35,214 nt of DNA, taken from positions 1 through 35,214 of the forward strand of contig CALACD010000040.1 in assembly GCA_937890445.1 (NCBI GenBank), read 5' to 3'. The number at the start of each line of letters is the position of its first letter. Position 1 is the first letter of the stretch. Made by a program: the position numbers and the translations under genes. Below, in pieces: positions 9,963 through 17,972 of this stretch. The stretch is from an uncultured Acidimicrobiia bacterium. GTDB taxonomy: Bacteria; Actinomycetota; Acidimicrobiia; Acidimicrobiales; SZUA-35. Under the pieces are notes generated by a model. That model was not told the DNA's origin, searched no databases, and saw nothing but the letters and a program-made list of their open reading frames with translations.

Positions 9963-11378
9963 CTACCGAATCTTTGGCCGTCGCACCCCGAGGTCGACCC
10001 AACCTCGAGCCACGCAGCGAACGAATTCATCAGGATCCGTGATGGCGACAGGATCGATGTGAAGGCCGATGAAGGCAGTGTCGTTGTACGAGAGCATGGT
10101 GATGTTGCTGGCCGTGCCGGCGACCGGACCGAGGGGCAACAATTCGAGAATGGCTCGTCCCGCGAACCACAGCGGGATCGGAGGGCCAGGCAGATTGCTG
10201 GTCGAGATGTCGACCTTCGCCGTCTGCTCCATCGCTGCTGCCGAAGCCAACGGCCCCGGGATGAGGCCGGCCAACCCGGTCAGGGGTCCCAGGATGCCCT
10301 GCGAACCCGAAAGGTGCTGTCGGCGTTGTGCGATCTGATCGCGAACGGCGAGGAGTTGTACGTCGACGTCGGACGGACCTCCGGGGAGGGAGATGGCCGT
10401 CGGGATGACGGCATTGTGTGCGTCGGGGTCCCCCTCTCGGCGAGTGCTGACGACGACGGTTGCCGACACGAGGGGGAGCTCGACGCCGCTGACGCTGTGA
10501 TAGGCAACGACTCCCCGAGCACATGCCGTCACGAACAGGTCGTTGATCGAGTGGCCGTGATCGGCTGCTGCCCGCTTGACCTCGGCCAGCGGGAGCGACA
10601 GGAACCGTGACCGTCGGTTGCGTGACCGGGCGGTCCACAACGGAGAGACCGAGGGCTGCGTGATCTGGGTTGCCAACGATCGGGCTGCTGCCGCTGCGTC
10701 CTGACCGGCGGTGACTGCTCGGAGGGGGTCGACGGCACCTGCAGCTTGGCCGAGGAGCCCGAGAAGTCGTTCGGCGCCGCCTCGGATGCCCGATGAGCGC
10801 GTGCCCTGCTGTTCGTCGGTCACCTCTCGGAGCTCGGTCAGGAAGCCGGCGAGGTCGACGGTGGGCGGGGGCGGAGCATCCTCGCCGAACTCGAGCATGT
10901 GCTCGGCCAGTTTCAGGGCCCCCTGGCCGTCGGCGATGGAGTGGTGGAACTTGGAGACGAGGGCCGCCCTGCCCCGCGGGAGGCCAGTGATGATGGTCCA
11001 GGACCACAAGGGCCGGGTTCGATCGAAGGGGTCGGCGATCAGTTGGGTTGCGAGCTCGAGGAGTGCGGCTTGACTGGCGGGATGCGCAAGGCGAACGAAA
11101 CGTACGTGCGCGTCGAGATCGAACGTGCGATCCAGCCCCCAGTGGGGGGTGCCGAGTGGTAGAGGGGCTTCGAACACTCGCTCCCGAAGCTCCGCAAGAG
11201 CGACGACGGCCTTGGCCGCGGTGGCTCGAACCCGATCGGGATCTGGCGCGGCGTCGAGAACCACGATGGCGGCCATGGTCGAGGCCAGATTCGGATTCTG
11301 CTCGAGATTCCACAGCAGCGTTTCGGTATCGGTCAACCGGCGGGGCACGGCGGGTCGGGGAGGCGGGGCGCTCGTCAC
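9963..11378 (-). CDS. Wax ester synthase / diacylglycerol acyltransferase (WS/DGAT) family
   Basis: Catalytic HHSIADG (HHxxxDG) motif; SNLPGPPIPLWFAGR conserved region; GTG start. Confidence 0.9.
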   Translation of the reverse strand: MTSAPPPRPAVPRRLTDTETLLWNLEQNPNLASTMAAIVVLDAAPDPDRVRATAAKAVVALAELRERVFEAPLPLGTPHWGLDRTFDLDAHVRFVRLAHPASQAALLELATQLIADPFDRTRPLWSWTIITGLPRGRAALVSKFHHSIADGQGALKLAEHMLEFGEDAPPPPTVDLAGFLTELREVTDEQQGTRSSGIRGGAERLLGLLGQAAGAVDPLRAVTAGQDAAAAARSLATQITQPSVSPLWTARSRNRRSRFLSLPLAEVKRAAADHGHSINDLFVTACARGVVAYHSVSGVELPLVSATVVVSTRREGDPDAHNAVIPTAISLPGGPSDVDVQLLAVRDQIAQRRQHLSGSQGILGPLTGLAGLIPGPLASAAAMEQTAKVDISTSNLPGPPIPLWFAGRAILELLPLGPVAGTASNITMLSYNDTAFIGLHIDPVAITDPDEFVRCVARGWVDLGVRRPKIR

Positions 11379-11511
11379 CGAGTCATCATGACGCCGTTGG
11401 GGACCGGCGCGCCTGGCCCGAGGAGAAAATCAGTGGCCGGATCGCTGTCGCCGGGCCGGGGTTTGGTTCGGAGTTCAGAACCAGCTCGTCGAGCGGTTAG
11501 GCTGATCGAGA

Positions 11512-11551
11512 CCAACGACGTCATCTTGGCGATTGGTCATGACGTCGGTGG
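11512..11551. promoter_or_regulatory. Long inverted repeat (candidate operator) between WS/DGAT and ferredoxin
   Basis: CCAACGACGTCAT - N14 - ATGACGTCGGTGG, 12 of 13 positions complementary. Confidence 0.5.
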
Positions 11552-11590
11552 GCCTGCCGATAGGGCTGGTACACAAAACAGCGAGACGAG

Positions 11591-11872
11591 GTGTCACGGA
11601 AAATGGTGAAGGTCTGGATCGATCAGGATCTCTGCACGGGCGATGGTCTCTGCGCCGAGATCGCTCCCGATGTGTTCTTCGGAATGGACGATGGCCTGTA
11701 TTACGTGAAGGAGGCTGCCGCCAATTTCGGAACCGAGAAGCTGTTCGACGGATCGGCCAATCCGGCCGGCGCCGAAGGTATGGCCCGCGTTCCTGACGGT
11801 GGTCTCGATCGAGTGATCGAATCGGCCGAAGAATGCCCGGGCGAGTGCATCTTCATCGACATCGAGGACTGA
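11591..11872 (+). CDS. Ferredoxin, 3Fe-4S type
   Basis: VKVWIDQDLCTGDGLCAEIAPDVF...ESAEECPGECIFID; alternative ATG start at 11603. Confidence 0.88.
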   Translation: MSRKMVKVWIDQDLCTGDGLCAEIAPDVFFGMDDGLYYVKEAAANFGTEKLFDGSANPAGAEGMARVPDGGLDRVIESAEECPGECIFIDIED

Positions 11873-11994
11873 TCAGCACAGGCTCGGGATGATCCGATCG
11901 ATGGCGCGGCCACCAGGTACGCCACGGTCACTCGGCCCGGACTGAGAGGCCCCGGGCACGGCGTCAGTTCACGGCCGTCCGAAACGGAGCCGAT

Positions 11995-12089
11995 GCGATG
12001 GGTCCAACGACCCCGTCGCCATTTCGAGAGTCCCGCAGGGCTGGGCCGAAAGGCTCAGCTCTTGTCGTTTTGGGCCGATGGGAGCTGAG
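11995..12089 (+). promoter_or_regulatory. Candidate structured 5' leader with mutually exclusive hairpins upstream of the PBP operon
   Basis: P1 GCGATGGG(11995-12002)/CCCGTCGC(12012-12019); P2 CTGGGCC-GAAA-GGCTCAG (12041-12058); alternative P3 CTCAGCTC(12054-12061)/GAGCTGAG(12082-12089) covering SD GGGAG and the first base of GTG. Confidence 0.45.
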
Positions 12090-13006
12090 TGCGCGTCCTC
12101 AATCTCGCTCTCGCCGGCCTCCTGTTCGCCTGCCTCGTGGTGATGTGGTCGCAACGCGCCGGAGTCGTGGAGGCCTACACCGATCCGCGCCCGCCTCTCG
12201 AGCTTCGCTTCGATGGACTGGATCTCGTCGTCGAGACCGCAGCCTCGACGCCGTCGCCGTACCTGCTCGAACGACCCCTTCCGCTGGTGGTCCCGATGCC
12301 GGGTCCGTTGGGTGCGGCCGAACCGGAACCGGTGCTTCTCACGGGAGGTACCGCAGAGATCGGAGGTCTGGTGCTGGGCCCCGATGGCCCGGTCGCAGGC
12401 GCCACCGTTCGCGTCGAGCGTCACACGGCGGCAGGATCGGTAGCCGTGGATCTGGTGACCGATGCCGACGGCACCTGGAAGCTGGATGGGCTCCTTGGTG
12501 GGCGATTCCGGGTCCGATCCTTCGTCCCGGGGTTGTTGATGCAGCGCTCTCCCGACGTGTTCTTTCTCGACGAGAATGGCAGATTCCGAACCGACGCACT
12601 GCTCGAAGGGCCCAGCTCGATTCCCGTTCTGGAAGCCCACCACGTCGACACCGTCACCGTCGGAGACGCGGGCCCCGTTGTCTTCACGGCCGGTCTCGAG
12701 TTGGTCGATGCCGAGGGCAGGTTGGTGCTCATGCCCCAGGATCGCCTGCAGCTGGGGATCTCGTTGATCGGGCCGGTCACCTTGTTGTCGGCCAACACCG
12801 TGCGGACCAATGAATTCGGAGCAGGTTCGTTCCTGATCTCGTGCCAGGACGTTGGTCCGGTGACCGCCCTCTTGGCCCAGGTTCTCGACGAGACGCAGTC
12901 CTTTCCCCTGTTCGATTGTGTGCCGCTTCCCGAGCTTGCCGATCCCGACAGCACGGTTTCCGACAGCACTGGCCCTGGCGTCGAAGGAGTGATCGGCGGT
13001 GATTAG
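12089..13006 (+). CDS. Membrane-anchored/secreted protein with carboxypeptidase-regulatory-like (beta-sandwich) domain
   Basis: N-terminal hydrophobic segment MRVLNLALAGLLFACLVVMW; AEIGGLVLGPDGPVAGATVRVERHTAAGSVAVDLVTDADGTWKLDGLLGGRFRVRSF. Confidence 0.75.
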   Translation: MRVLNLALAGLLFACLVVMWSQRAGVVEAYTDPRPPLELRFDGLDLVVETAASTPSPYLLERPLPLVVPMPGPLGAAEPEPVLLTGGTAEIGGLVLGPDGPVAGATVRVERHTAAGSVAVDLVTDADGTWKLDGLLGGRFRVRSFVPGLLMQRSPDVFFLDENGRFRTDALLEGPSSIPVLEAHHVDTVTVGDAGPVVFTAGLELVDAEGRLVLMPQDRLQLGISLIGPVTLLSANTVRTNEFGAGSFLISCQDVGPVTALLAQVLDETQSFPLFDCVPLPELADPDSTVSDSTGPGVEGVIGGD

Positions 13007-15188
13007 CTCTCGTGCCGATCGCTTCGCCGGCAAGTTGCAGACGGTCGTGCGATTGTTTGCTGCCGTCGCGCTGTCGGCCATCGTCGTGCCCCCGGTGGCT
13101 GCCGGTGTCGCCGCGGTCACGATCTTCAAGGCGCCGCTTCCCGGTGAGTTGCCCGATCAGCGACCCAACTTCGTGGCTGTTCCCTCACTGGTGCTCGACC
13201 GTGACGGCAACGAGATCGGGCAGTTCCGCGGCTTCGATCGCACGGTCGAAGTCGTTCCGTCGGATATTCCCGACACCATCAAGGATGCCGTGGTGGCAAT
13301 CGAGGATCGTCGCTTCTGGGAACACGACGGCGTCGACCTCGAGGGAGTTGCTCGAGCGGCCCGGGTCAATCTGGAACTCGGCGAAGTGGCCCAGGGTGGC
13401 TCGACGATCACGCAGCAGTACATCAAGAACGTCTATCTCACCGGTGAGCGCTCCTTCGAGCGGAAGTTTCGCGAGGCCCTTCTGGCCACCGAACTCGAGA
13501 CGCAGCTGACCAAGGACGAGATTCTCTTCAACTATCTGGAGACCGTCTACTTCGGGTCGGGAGCGTATGGGGTCGGTGCCGCAGCGGAGGTGTACTTCGA
13601 CAAACCGGTCTCCGAACTGGACGTGTCGGAGGCAGCAACGTTGGCCGGAGTGATCCAGGCTCCGACGCAGCTCTCGCCTCGGGTCAACCTCGAAGCGGCT
13701 GAGGAACGCCGAAAGCTGGTGCTCCAGGCCATGCTCGATGTGGGGTACATCACCGTGGACGACTACGACCGCCAGGCAGCTCGGCAGTTGTGGGAGGTCG
13801 CCAACGGCAACCGACCCGACGGACCGGTCACCGTGATCGCTCCTCCACCGTTGAAGGGGGCATCGGACCATCCCTACTTCGTCGACTGGATCGAACGCCA
13901 GATGTTGGATCTGGTCGGCCCGGATCAGCTGTATCGAGGTGGGTTGACGATCCAGACAACGATCGATACACCCCTTCAGGAACGGGCCGAGGACGTGGTG
14001 GCGGCCCGACTCGAGAACACCGAGTACCCCATCGAGATGAGCATGACGTCGATCGATCCAAGGACGGGGCAGGTCCTCACCATGGTTGGTGGACGGGATT
14101 ACGGGACCAGCCAGGTCAATCTGGCCACGGGGGGAAGCACCGGGTTCCAACCAGGTAGTGCGTTCAAGCCGATCGTGTTGGCCGAAGCATTCCGCCGAGG
14201 CATCGGTCCCGAGACCGTCTACCCAGCCCCGGCGACGTGGGATGTCCCCGGCTGCACCGGCGAGAGCTGCACCATCAGCAACTATGACAACAGCGAACGC
14301 GAACCGATGTCGTTGCGCCAGGCCATGGCCGACTCGGTCAACACGGTCTTCGCCCAACTGATCACCGATGTCTCGGTCTCCGACACCATCGATCTGGCCA
14401 GACAACTCGGTTTCACACGCTTCACCGAAAGTACGCCCTACGGGGCCAGTGTGGCGCTGGGAGCGGTGGAGACCTCTCCACTGGAGATGGCGTCGGCGTA
14501 CGGTACGTTCGCGAACCGTGGTGTCCGATTCGAGCCGGTCGGGATCCTGAGGGTGGTCGATCCGGACGGAAACGTGCTGATCGACAACACGGCGGCACCG
14601 GGAACCCGAGTCCTGGAGCAGAATCAGGCCGACAATGTCACCGCGGTCCTCGAGGGCGTGGTTCTCGACGGAACCGGGACCCGGGCTTCGGTTGCCGGCC
14701 ACGCCATCGCAGGCAAGACGGGTACGACCCAGGCCTATCGGGCGGCCTGGTTCGTGGGGTACAGCCCAACACTGACCACTGCGGTCTGGATGGGGTATGC
14801 CGATCGCCTCGACTCGTTGTTCGACGTCAACGGCGTTTCCCAGGTGACCGGTGGCAGCCACCCAGCCATTGCCTTCCGTGAGTTCATGGCCGCCGCGCTT
14901 GCCGGCCGGCCGGGTGACGCGTTCCCCGAGCCCCAGGAGCTCGACGTTTCGGTCGAGTCCAATGGCGACTTCGAGCCACAACGCCAAGAGGCCACGGTGG
15001 TGGGTACCCGCGACGTACCGCTGACGCTCCCGGACGCCTGCCGCGGTCCGTGCGTCATCTCCAATGTGCCGCTGCCCCCCCTCGTTGCTCCACCGACGAC
15101 CGCAGTTCCTGGGCCTGCGCCCACGCAATCCTCGATTCCCGGTCCGGCAACGTCGGCCCCGCCGGTCTCCAACGGAGAGAACCCATGA
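12999..15188 (+). CDS. Class A penicillin-binding protein (GT51 transglycosylase + transpeptidase)
   Basis: GT51 motifs EDRRFWEHDGVD and GGSTITQQ; transpeptidase SAFK, SVN, KTGTT; 8-nt overlap with upstream gene. Confidence 0.93.
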   Translation: MISSRADRFAGKLQTVVRLFAAVALSAIVVPPVAAGVAAVTIFKAPLPGELPDQRPNFVAVPSLVLDRDGNEIGQFRGFDRTVEVVPSDIPDTIKDAVVAIEDRRFWEHDGVDLEGVARAARVNLELGEVAQGGSTITQQYIKNVYLTGERSFERKFREALLATELETQLTKDEILFNYLETVYFGSGAYGVGAAAEVYFDKPVSELDVSEAATLAGVIQAPTQLSPRVNLEAAEERRKLVLQAMLDVGYITVDDYDRQAARQLWEVANGNRPDGPVTVIAPPPLKGASDHPYFVDWIERQMLDLVGPDQLYRGGLTIQTTIDTPLQERAEDVVAARLENTEYPIEMSMTSIDPRTGQVLTMVGGRDYGTSQVNLATGGSTGFQPGSAFKPIVLAEAFRRGIGPETVYPAPATWDVPGCTGESCTISNYDNSEREPMSLRQAMADSVNTVFAQLITDVSVSDTIDLARQLGFTRFTESTPYGASVALGAVETSPLEMASAYGTFANRGVRFEPVGILRVVDPDGNVLIDNTAAPGTRVLEQNQADNVTAVLEGVVLDGTGTRASVAGHAIAGKTGTTQAYRAAWFVGYSPTLTTAVWMGYADRLDSLFDVNGVSQVTGGSHPAIAFREFMAAALAGRPGDAFPEPQELDVSVESNGDFEPQRQEATVVGTRDVPLTLPDACRGPCVISNVPLPPLVAPPTTAVPGPAPTQSSIPGPATSAPPVSNGENP

Positions 15189-16375
15189 CCGCCACTCCAC
15201 GTACTCCTGCCTCGACGTCCACGGCGACGCGGACTCAGCGATCTCGTGCCGTGACGGCATCGAACGCTACCGCGACGGGCTCCAGGACCAGGAAGACGCC
15301 GGTCCAGATCCCGATCGAGGCCGACTCGTCCAGCGGTGCGGCTGGCACCAAGGTTCGACGCATCGGCGGGGTCGCTCCCTTCGTGGCTCCTCCGGGCCGT
15401 TTCGCCCAGCGTCGAGTGACGCGTACCTGGGGTCGCAGAGGCTTCGTTCCGCTGAGTCCGGGCCGCGAGAAGAGGCGTCATCGCATTCTTCCTCGCACGG
15501 TCATCGGCATCTCTTCGATGCTGCTCGCCCTCGGGGTCGGTGCGGCGTTTGCCGGCGCCAGCTTCTACGCCTACTACGACAATCGTCTGGCCCAGAACGA
15601 GCAAGAGGTCGCTCGTTTCGTCGACGGATTCGACGCACAGTTCACCGATGCCTCCGGCTCGCTCGAGCAATTGCGCCTCGATTCCGTCGACGAGATTCGC
15701 GCCGAACTGGCACCGCTGGGCGACTACACGACCGATGCCAAGGGTGTTCTGGGGTTGCCGGGTATTGCTGGTCCGTCGGTTTGGCTGGTCGAGACCCGGA
15801 GCGAGTCGGGCCAGCCCGTCGCAGGGGCTGCCTTCGCCGTGACCGGTCATGAGGGTGGCACCGCGCTGGTGACCAGCCTGCAGGTGGTGATGGCATCAAC
15901 GGTGGATCCTGGCCCCGGTATCACGTTGGTCAAGGGCGATCAGCGGCTGGCGGCGACACTGTGGGCGTGGGATCCGGTGTACGACTTGGCGCTGCTGTTG
16001 GTGGATGAGTCGATACCGCTGCTCGAGGTCGCCTCGCCGTCGGTGCAACGGACTGCGTTGGGCGGTCGAGTCTTCGCCATGAGCGGATTGGGTGGTCAGG
16101 GGGCGACGGCCTCTCCCGGAGTACTCATCGATCGATCGCCATCGGGCCTTCAACACACCGCGACCATTGGCTCGTTCTTCGAGGGAGGTCCCTTGCTGGA
16201 CGGCGAAGGTCGGGTGATCGGCGTTGCCACGTCGAGCTACCGGCCCTTCGGGATCGACCCCGGCCCGGTGGCCCAGGCTCCGGACATCGAGGCGGTGTGC
16301 AGCCGAGTACTGCGGTGCGCCGATGTTCGGTCCGATCTGTCCGTCCAGTTCGAACTGGGTGAAGCCGGCAACTGA
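15185..16375 (+). CDS. Membrane-anchored trypsin/HtrA-like protein with substituted catalytic residues (predicted pseudoprotease)
   Basis: ATGA overlap with PBP; basic N-tail, one TM (LPRTVIGISSMLLALGVGAAFAGASFYAYYDN), HtrA-like ALVTSLQVV / DLALLLVD / FFEGGPLLDGEGRVIGV. ORF track start 15050 is too early. Confidence 0.78.
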   Translation: MTATPRTPASTSTATRTQRSRAVTASNATATGSRTRKTPVQIPIEADSSSGAAGTKVRRIGGVAPFVAPPGRFAQRRVTRTWGRRGFVPLSPGREKRRHRILPRTVIGISSMLLALGVGAAFAGASFYAYYDNRLAQNEQEVARFVDGFDAQFTDASGSLEQLRLDSVDEIRAELAPLGDYTTDAKGVLGLPGIAGPSVWLVETRSESGQPVAGAAFAVTGHEGGTALVTSLQVVMASTVDPGPGITLVKGDQRLAATLWAWDPVYDLALLLVDESIPLLEVASPSVQRTALGGRVFAMSGLGGQGATASPGVLIDRSPSGLQHTATIGSFFEGGPLLDGEGRVIGVATSSYRPFGIDPGPVAQAPDIEAVCSRVLRCADVRSDLSVQFELGEAGN

Positions 16376-16462
16376 CACGCCCTGGCTCGTGTCGATCGAG
16401 TCTCGCCAGGGCCTAGGCCGAACGGCTCATTCGAACTCGACGAGGCCAGTAGCAGTAAGGCT

Positions 16463-17182
16463 TTGTCGAACGCTGCCGATGTAGAAGGTATGCGGACACC
16501 CTCAGACGCGATGAATAGACGGCGCCAAGCCGTGTCGCGTCAGGCGACGGACCGCTCTTCTGGCCGTCCCATCCAGTATCGACTCCCCAAACCGACGGTA
16601 GAAGCGATCGAGAAAGAAAAAGTTGCCGTCGTCGAAACGATCGACGAGGACTACACCCCGCTGGTTCGGGGAGTACTGCGAGCTGCTTCCACGCTGTTCC
16701 TGGGACAGGCGCTCAGCGCCATCTTCATCTCCAATTTCCGGGGAGCGGAACTCCAGATCAAGTTTCTCTGGAAGTTCCTGCCCAATGTGGCCATCCTCAC
16801 GGACCGGGCGTCGTTCGTGAAGATCGTCACCTGGTCGACCTCGTTCGCCTGTGTCATCACGTGCGCCGCGGTGCTGGCCGGGTTGGTCCGACACCGCAAG
16901 GAGCGTCAGCTGCTCGATGGCTGGGCCATGGGCCTGCTCATGTCCGGTCTGCTCCTCCTCTTCCAGTACGTCCGCCACGTGCTGCATCCACCCGTCATCG
17001 ATGGCTGGATCCTTGCTCAAACCACGGCCGGCGTCATCGCCGCCACGGTCGTCTTCCTCGGGTTCCGTCCCGGGGCACCGATCTCGGCCTCGGCCGAGCG
17101 TTCCACCGACCGGACTCGTCCGCATCGGAGTGGAGCATCAACCCCCCAATCACGTAACACAACCAAGGAATACTCATCATGA
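16463..17182 (+). CDS. Multi-TM membrane protein of unknown function (start uncertain: TTG 16463, ATG 16490 or ATG 16511)
   Basis: Several hydrophobic segments; ATGA overlap with the next gene. Confidence 0.65.
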   Translation: MSNAADVEGMRTPSDAMNRRRQAVSRQATDRSSGRPIQYRLPKPTVEAIEKEKVAVVETIDEDYTPLVRGVLRAASTLFLGQALSAIFISNFRGAELQIKFLWKFLPNVAILTDRASFVKIVTWSTSFACVITCAAVLAGLVRHRKERQLLDGWAMGLLMSGLLLLFQYVRHVLHPPVIDGWILAQTTAGVIAATVVFLGFRPGAPISASAERSTDRTRPHRSGASTPQSRNTTKEYSS

Positions 17183-17829
17183 ACAAAGGTCGGATTTCTC
17201 GACGAGGCGCGCTCGTTGCCACGGCGATCACGGTGTTCGCAACCCCGGCGTTCGCCTCGCTCGTCGTGCAGAACTTCATGGAGGCCGACATCAGCGTTGC
17301 CGCGGCCTGTTTCGTGAAGGTCGCCGGAAATGACATCGGCTCCTACACAGCCGTCGATGCCGACGATCCCAACGCAGGGTTCGACGGCACCACCAACACC
17401 ATCACGGTCGACGGCGCGGGTCTGCTGGAAGAGAAGCTCACCGTGCGGGGCATGATCGGTGATCGGGTCACCTACACCGACGTCGTCCGCTACCAGAACA
17501 ACTGCAATGTGCCGCTCGACGTGACGCTTGTCGCCTCGGCGCCCACGGCCACCGGTGATTGGACCGATCGTTCGGCCCGGATCTACCTGTCGTCGGTTAC
17601 CGCACCCACCGGCAACCCTGGTGCTCCTGCCAGTGGTTGGGACGCAACTCCCATCGTCGTCGATGCCGGCACCGGCAACATCCCGGTGACGAATGCCCAG
17701 ACCGGCACGGTCACGGTGGCACCGGGTGCCGAAATTCGGGGAGCCATCTCGGTGTCGGCCGGCGTGAACGCGGTCGCTACCGGCATCGGCACCGTGAACT
17801 GGGTTGCAGAGGCCGAGAACAGCAACTGA
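17179..17829 (+). CDS. Secreted TasA/camelysin-like (SipW-type substrate-like) beta-sandwich protein
   Basis: Signal peptide MNKGRISRRGALVATAITVFATPAFA (Tat-like SRRGAL); GDRVTYTDVVRYQNNCNVPLDVTLVAS resembles TasA/CalY-type folds; Cys pair. Confidence 0.6.
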   Translation: MNKGRISRRGALVATAITVFATPAFASLVVQNFMEADISVAAACFVKVAGNDIGSYTAVDADDPNAGFDGTTNTITVDGAGLLEEKLTVRGMIGDRVTYTDVVRYQNNCNVPLDVTLVASAPTATGDWTDRSARIYLSSVTAPTGNPGAPASGWDATPIVVDAGTGNIPVTNAQTGTVTVAPGAEIRGAISVSAGVNAVATGIGTVNWVAEAENSN

Positions 17830-17932
17830 TTCCTGGGGTTGTCGCGGGCTCGTCCCGTAGCTCTGCTCGGATCGGTGACGGCACGTCCTGTTGCTCTCAA
17901 CAGATCTGGCCGACTGGTCAGTGCAAGAACAA

Positions 17933-17962
17933 GGATCGGCCACCCCGTTGGGTGGCCGATCC
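17933..17962. terminator. Bidirectional stem-loop terminator between convergent genes
   Basis: Perfect 13-bp stem GGATCGGCCACCC-CGTT-GGGTGGCCGATCC with 4-nt loop, between + gene end 17829 and - gene end 17973. Confidence 0.8.
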
Positions 17963-17972
17963 GCGTTCTGGT

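Noticed and set aside
11935-11957. GCCCGG-N11-CCGGGC hairpin after the ferredoxin gene
   Set aside because: Possible terminator but only 6 bp, no U-tract, and GC-rich hairpins are common by chance here.
11995-12019. Resemblance of GCGATGGG... to a fluoride (crcB) riboswitch
   Set aside because: The conserved downstream CTGATG...CTCCTAC-type segment and pseudoknot partner are not visible.
11969-13129. 386-aa antisense ORF opposite the CarboxypepD_reg-like gene
   Set aside because: No motif support; shares the shadow-ORF composition.
13185-15260. 691-aa antisense ORF opposite the PBP gene
   Set aside because: The + strand has unambiguous PBP motifs; antisense frame is a compositional artefact.
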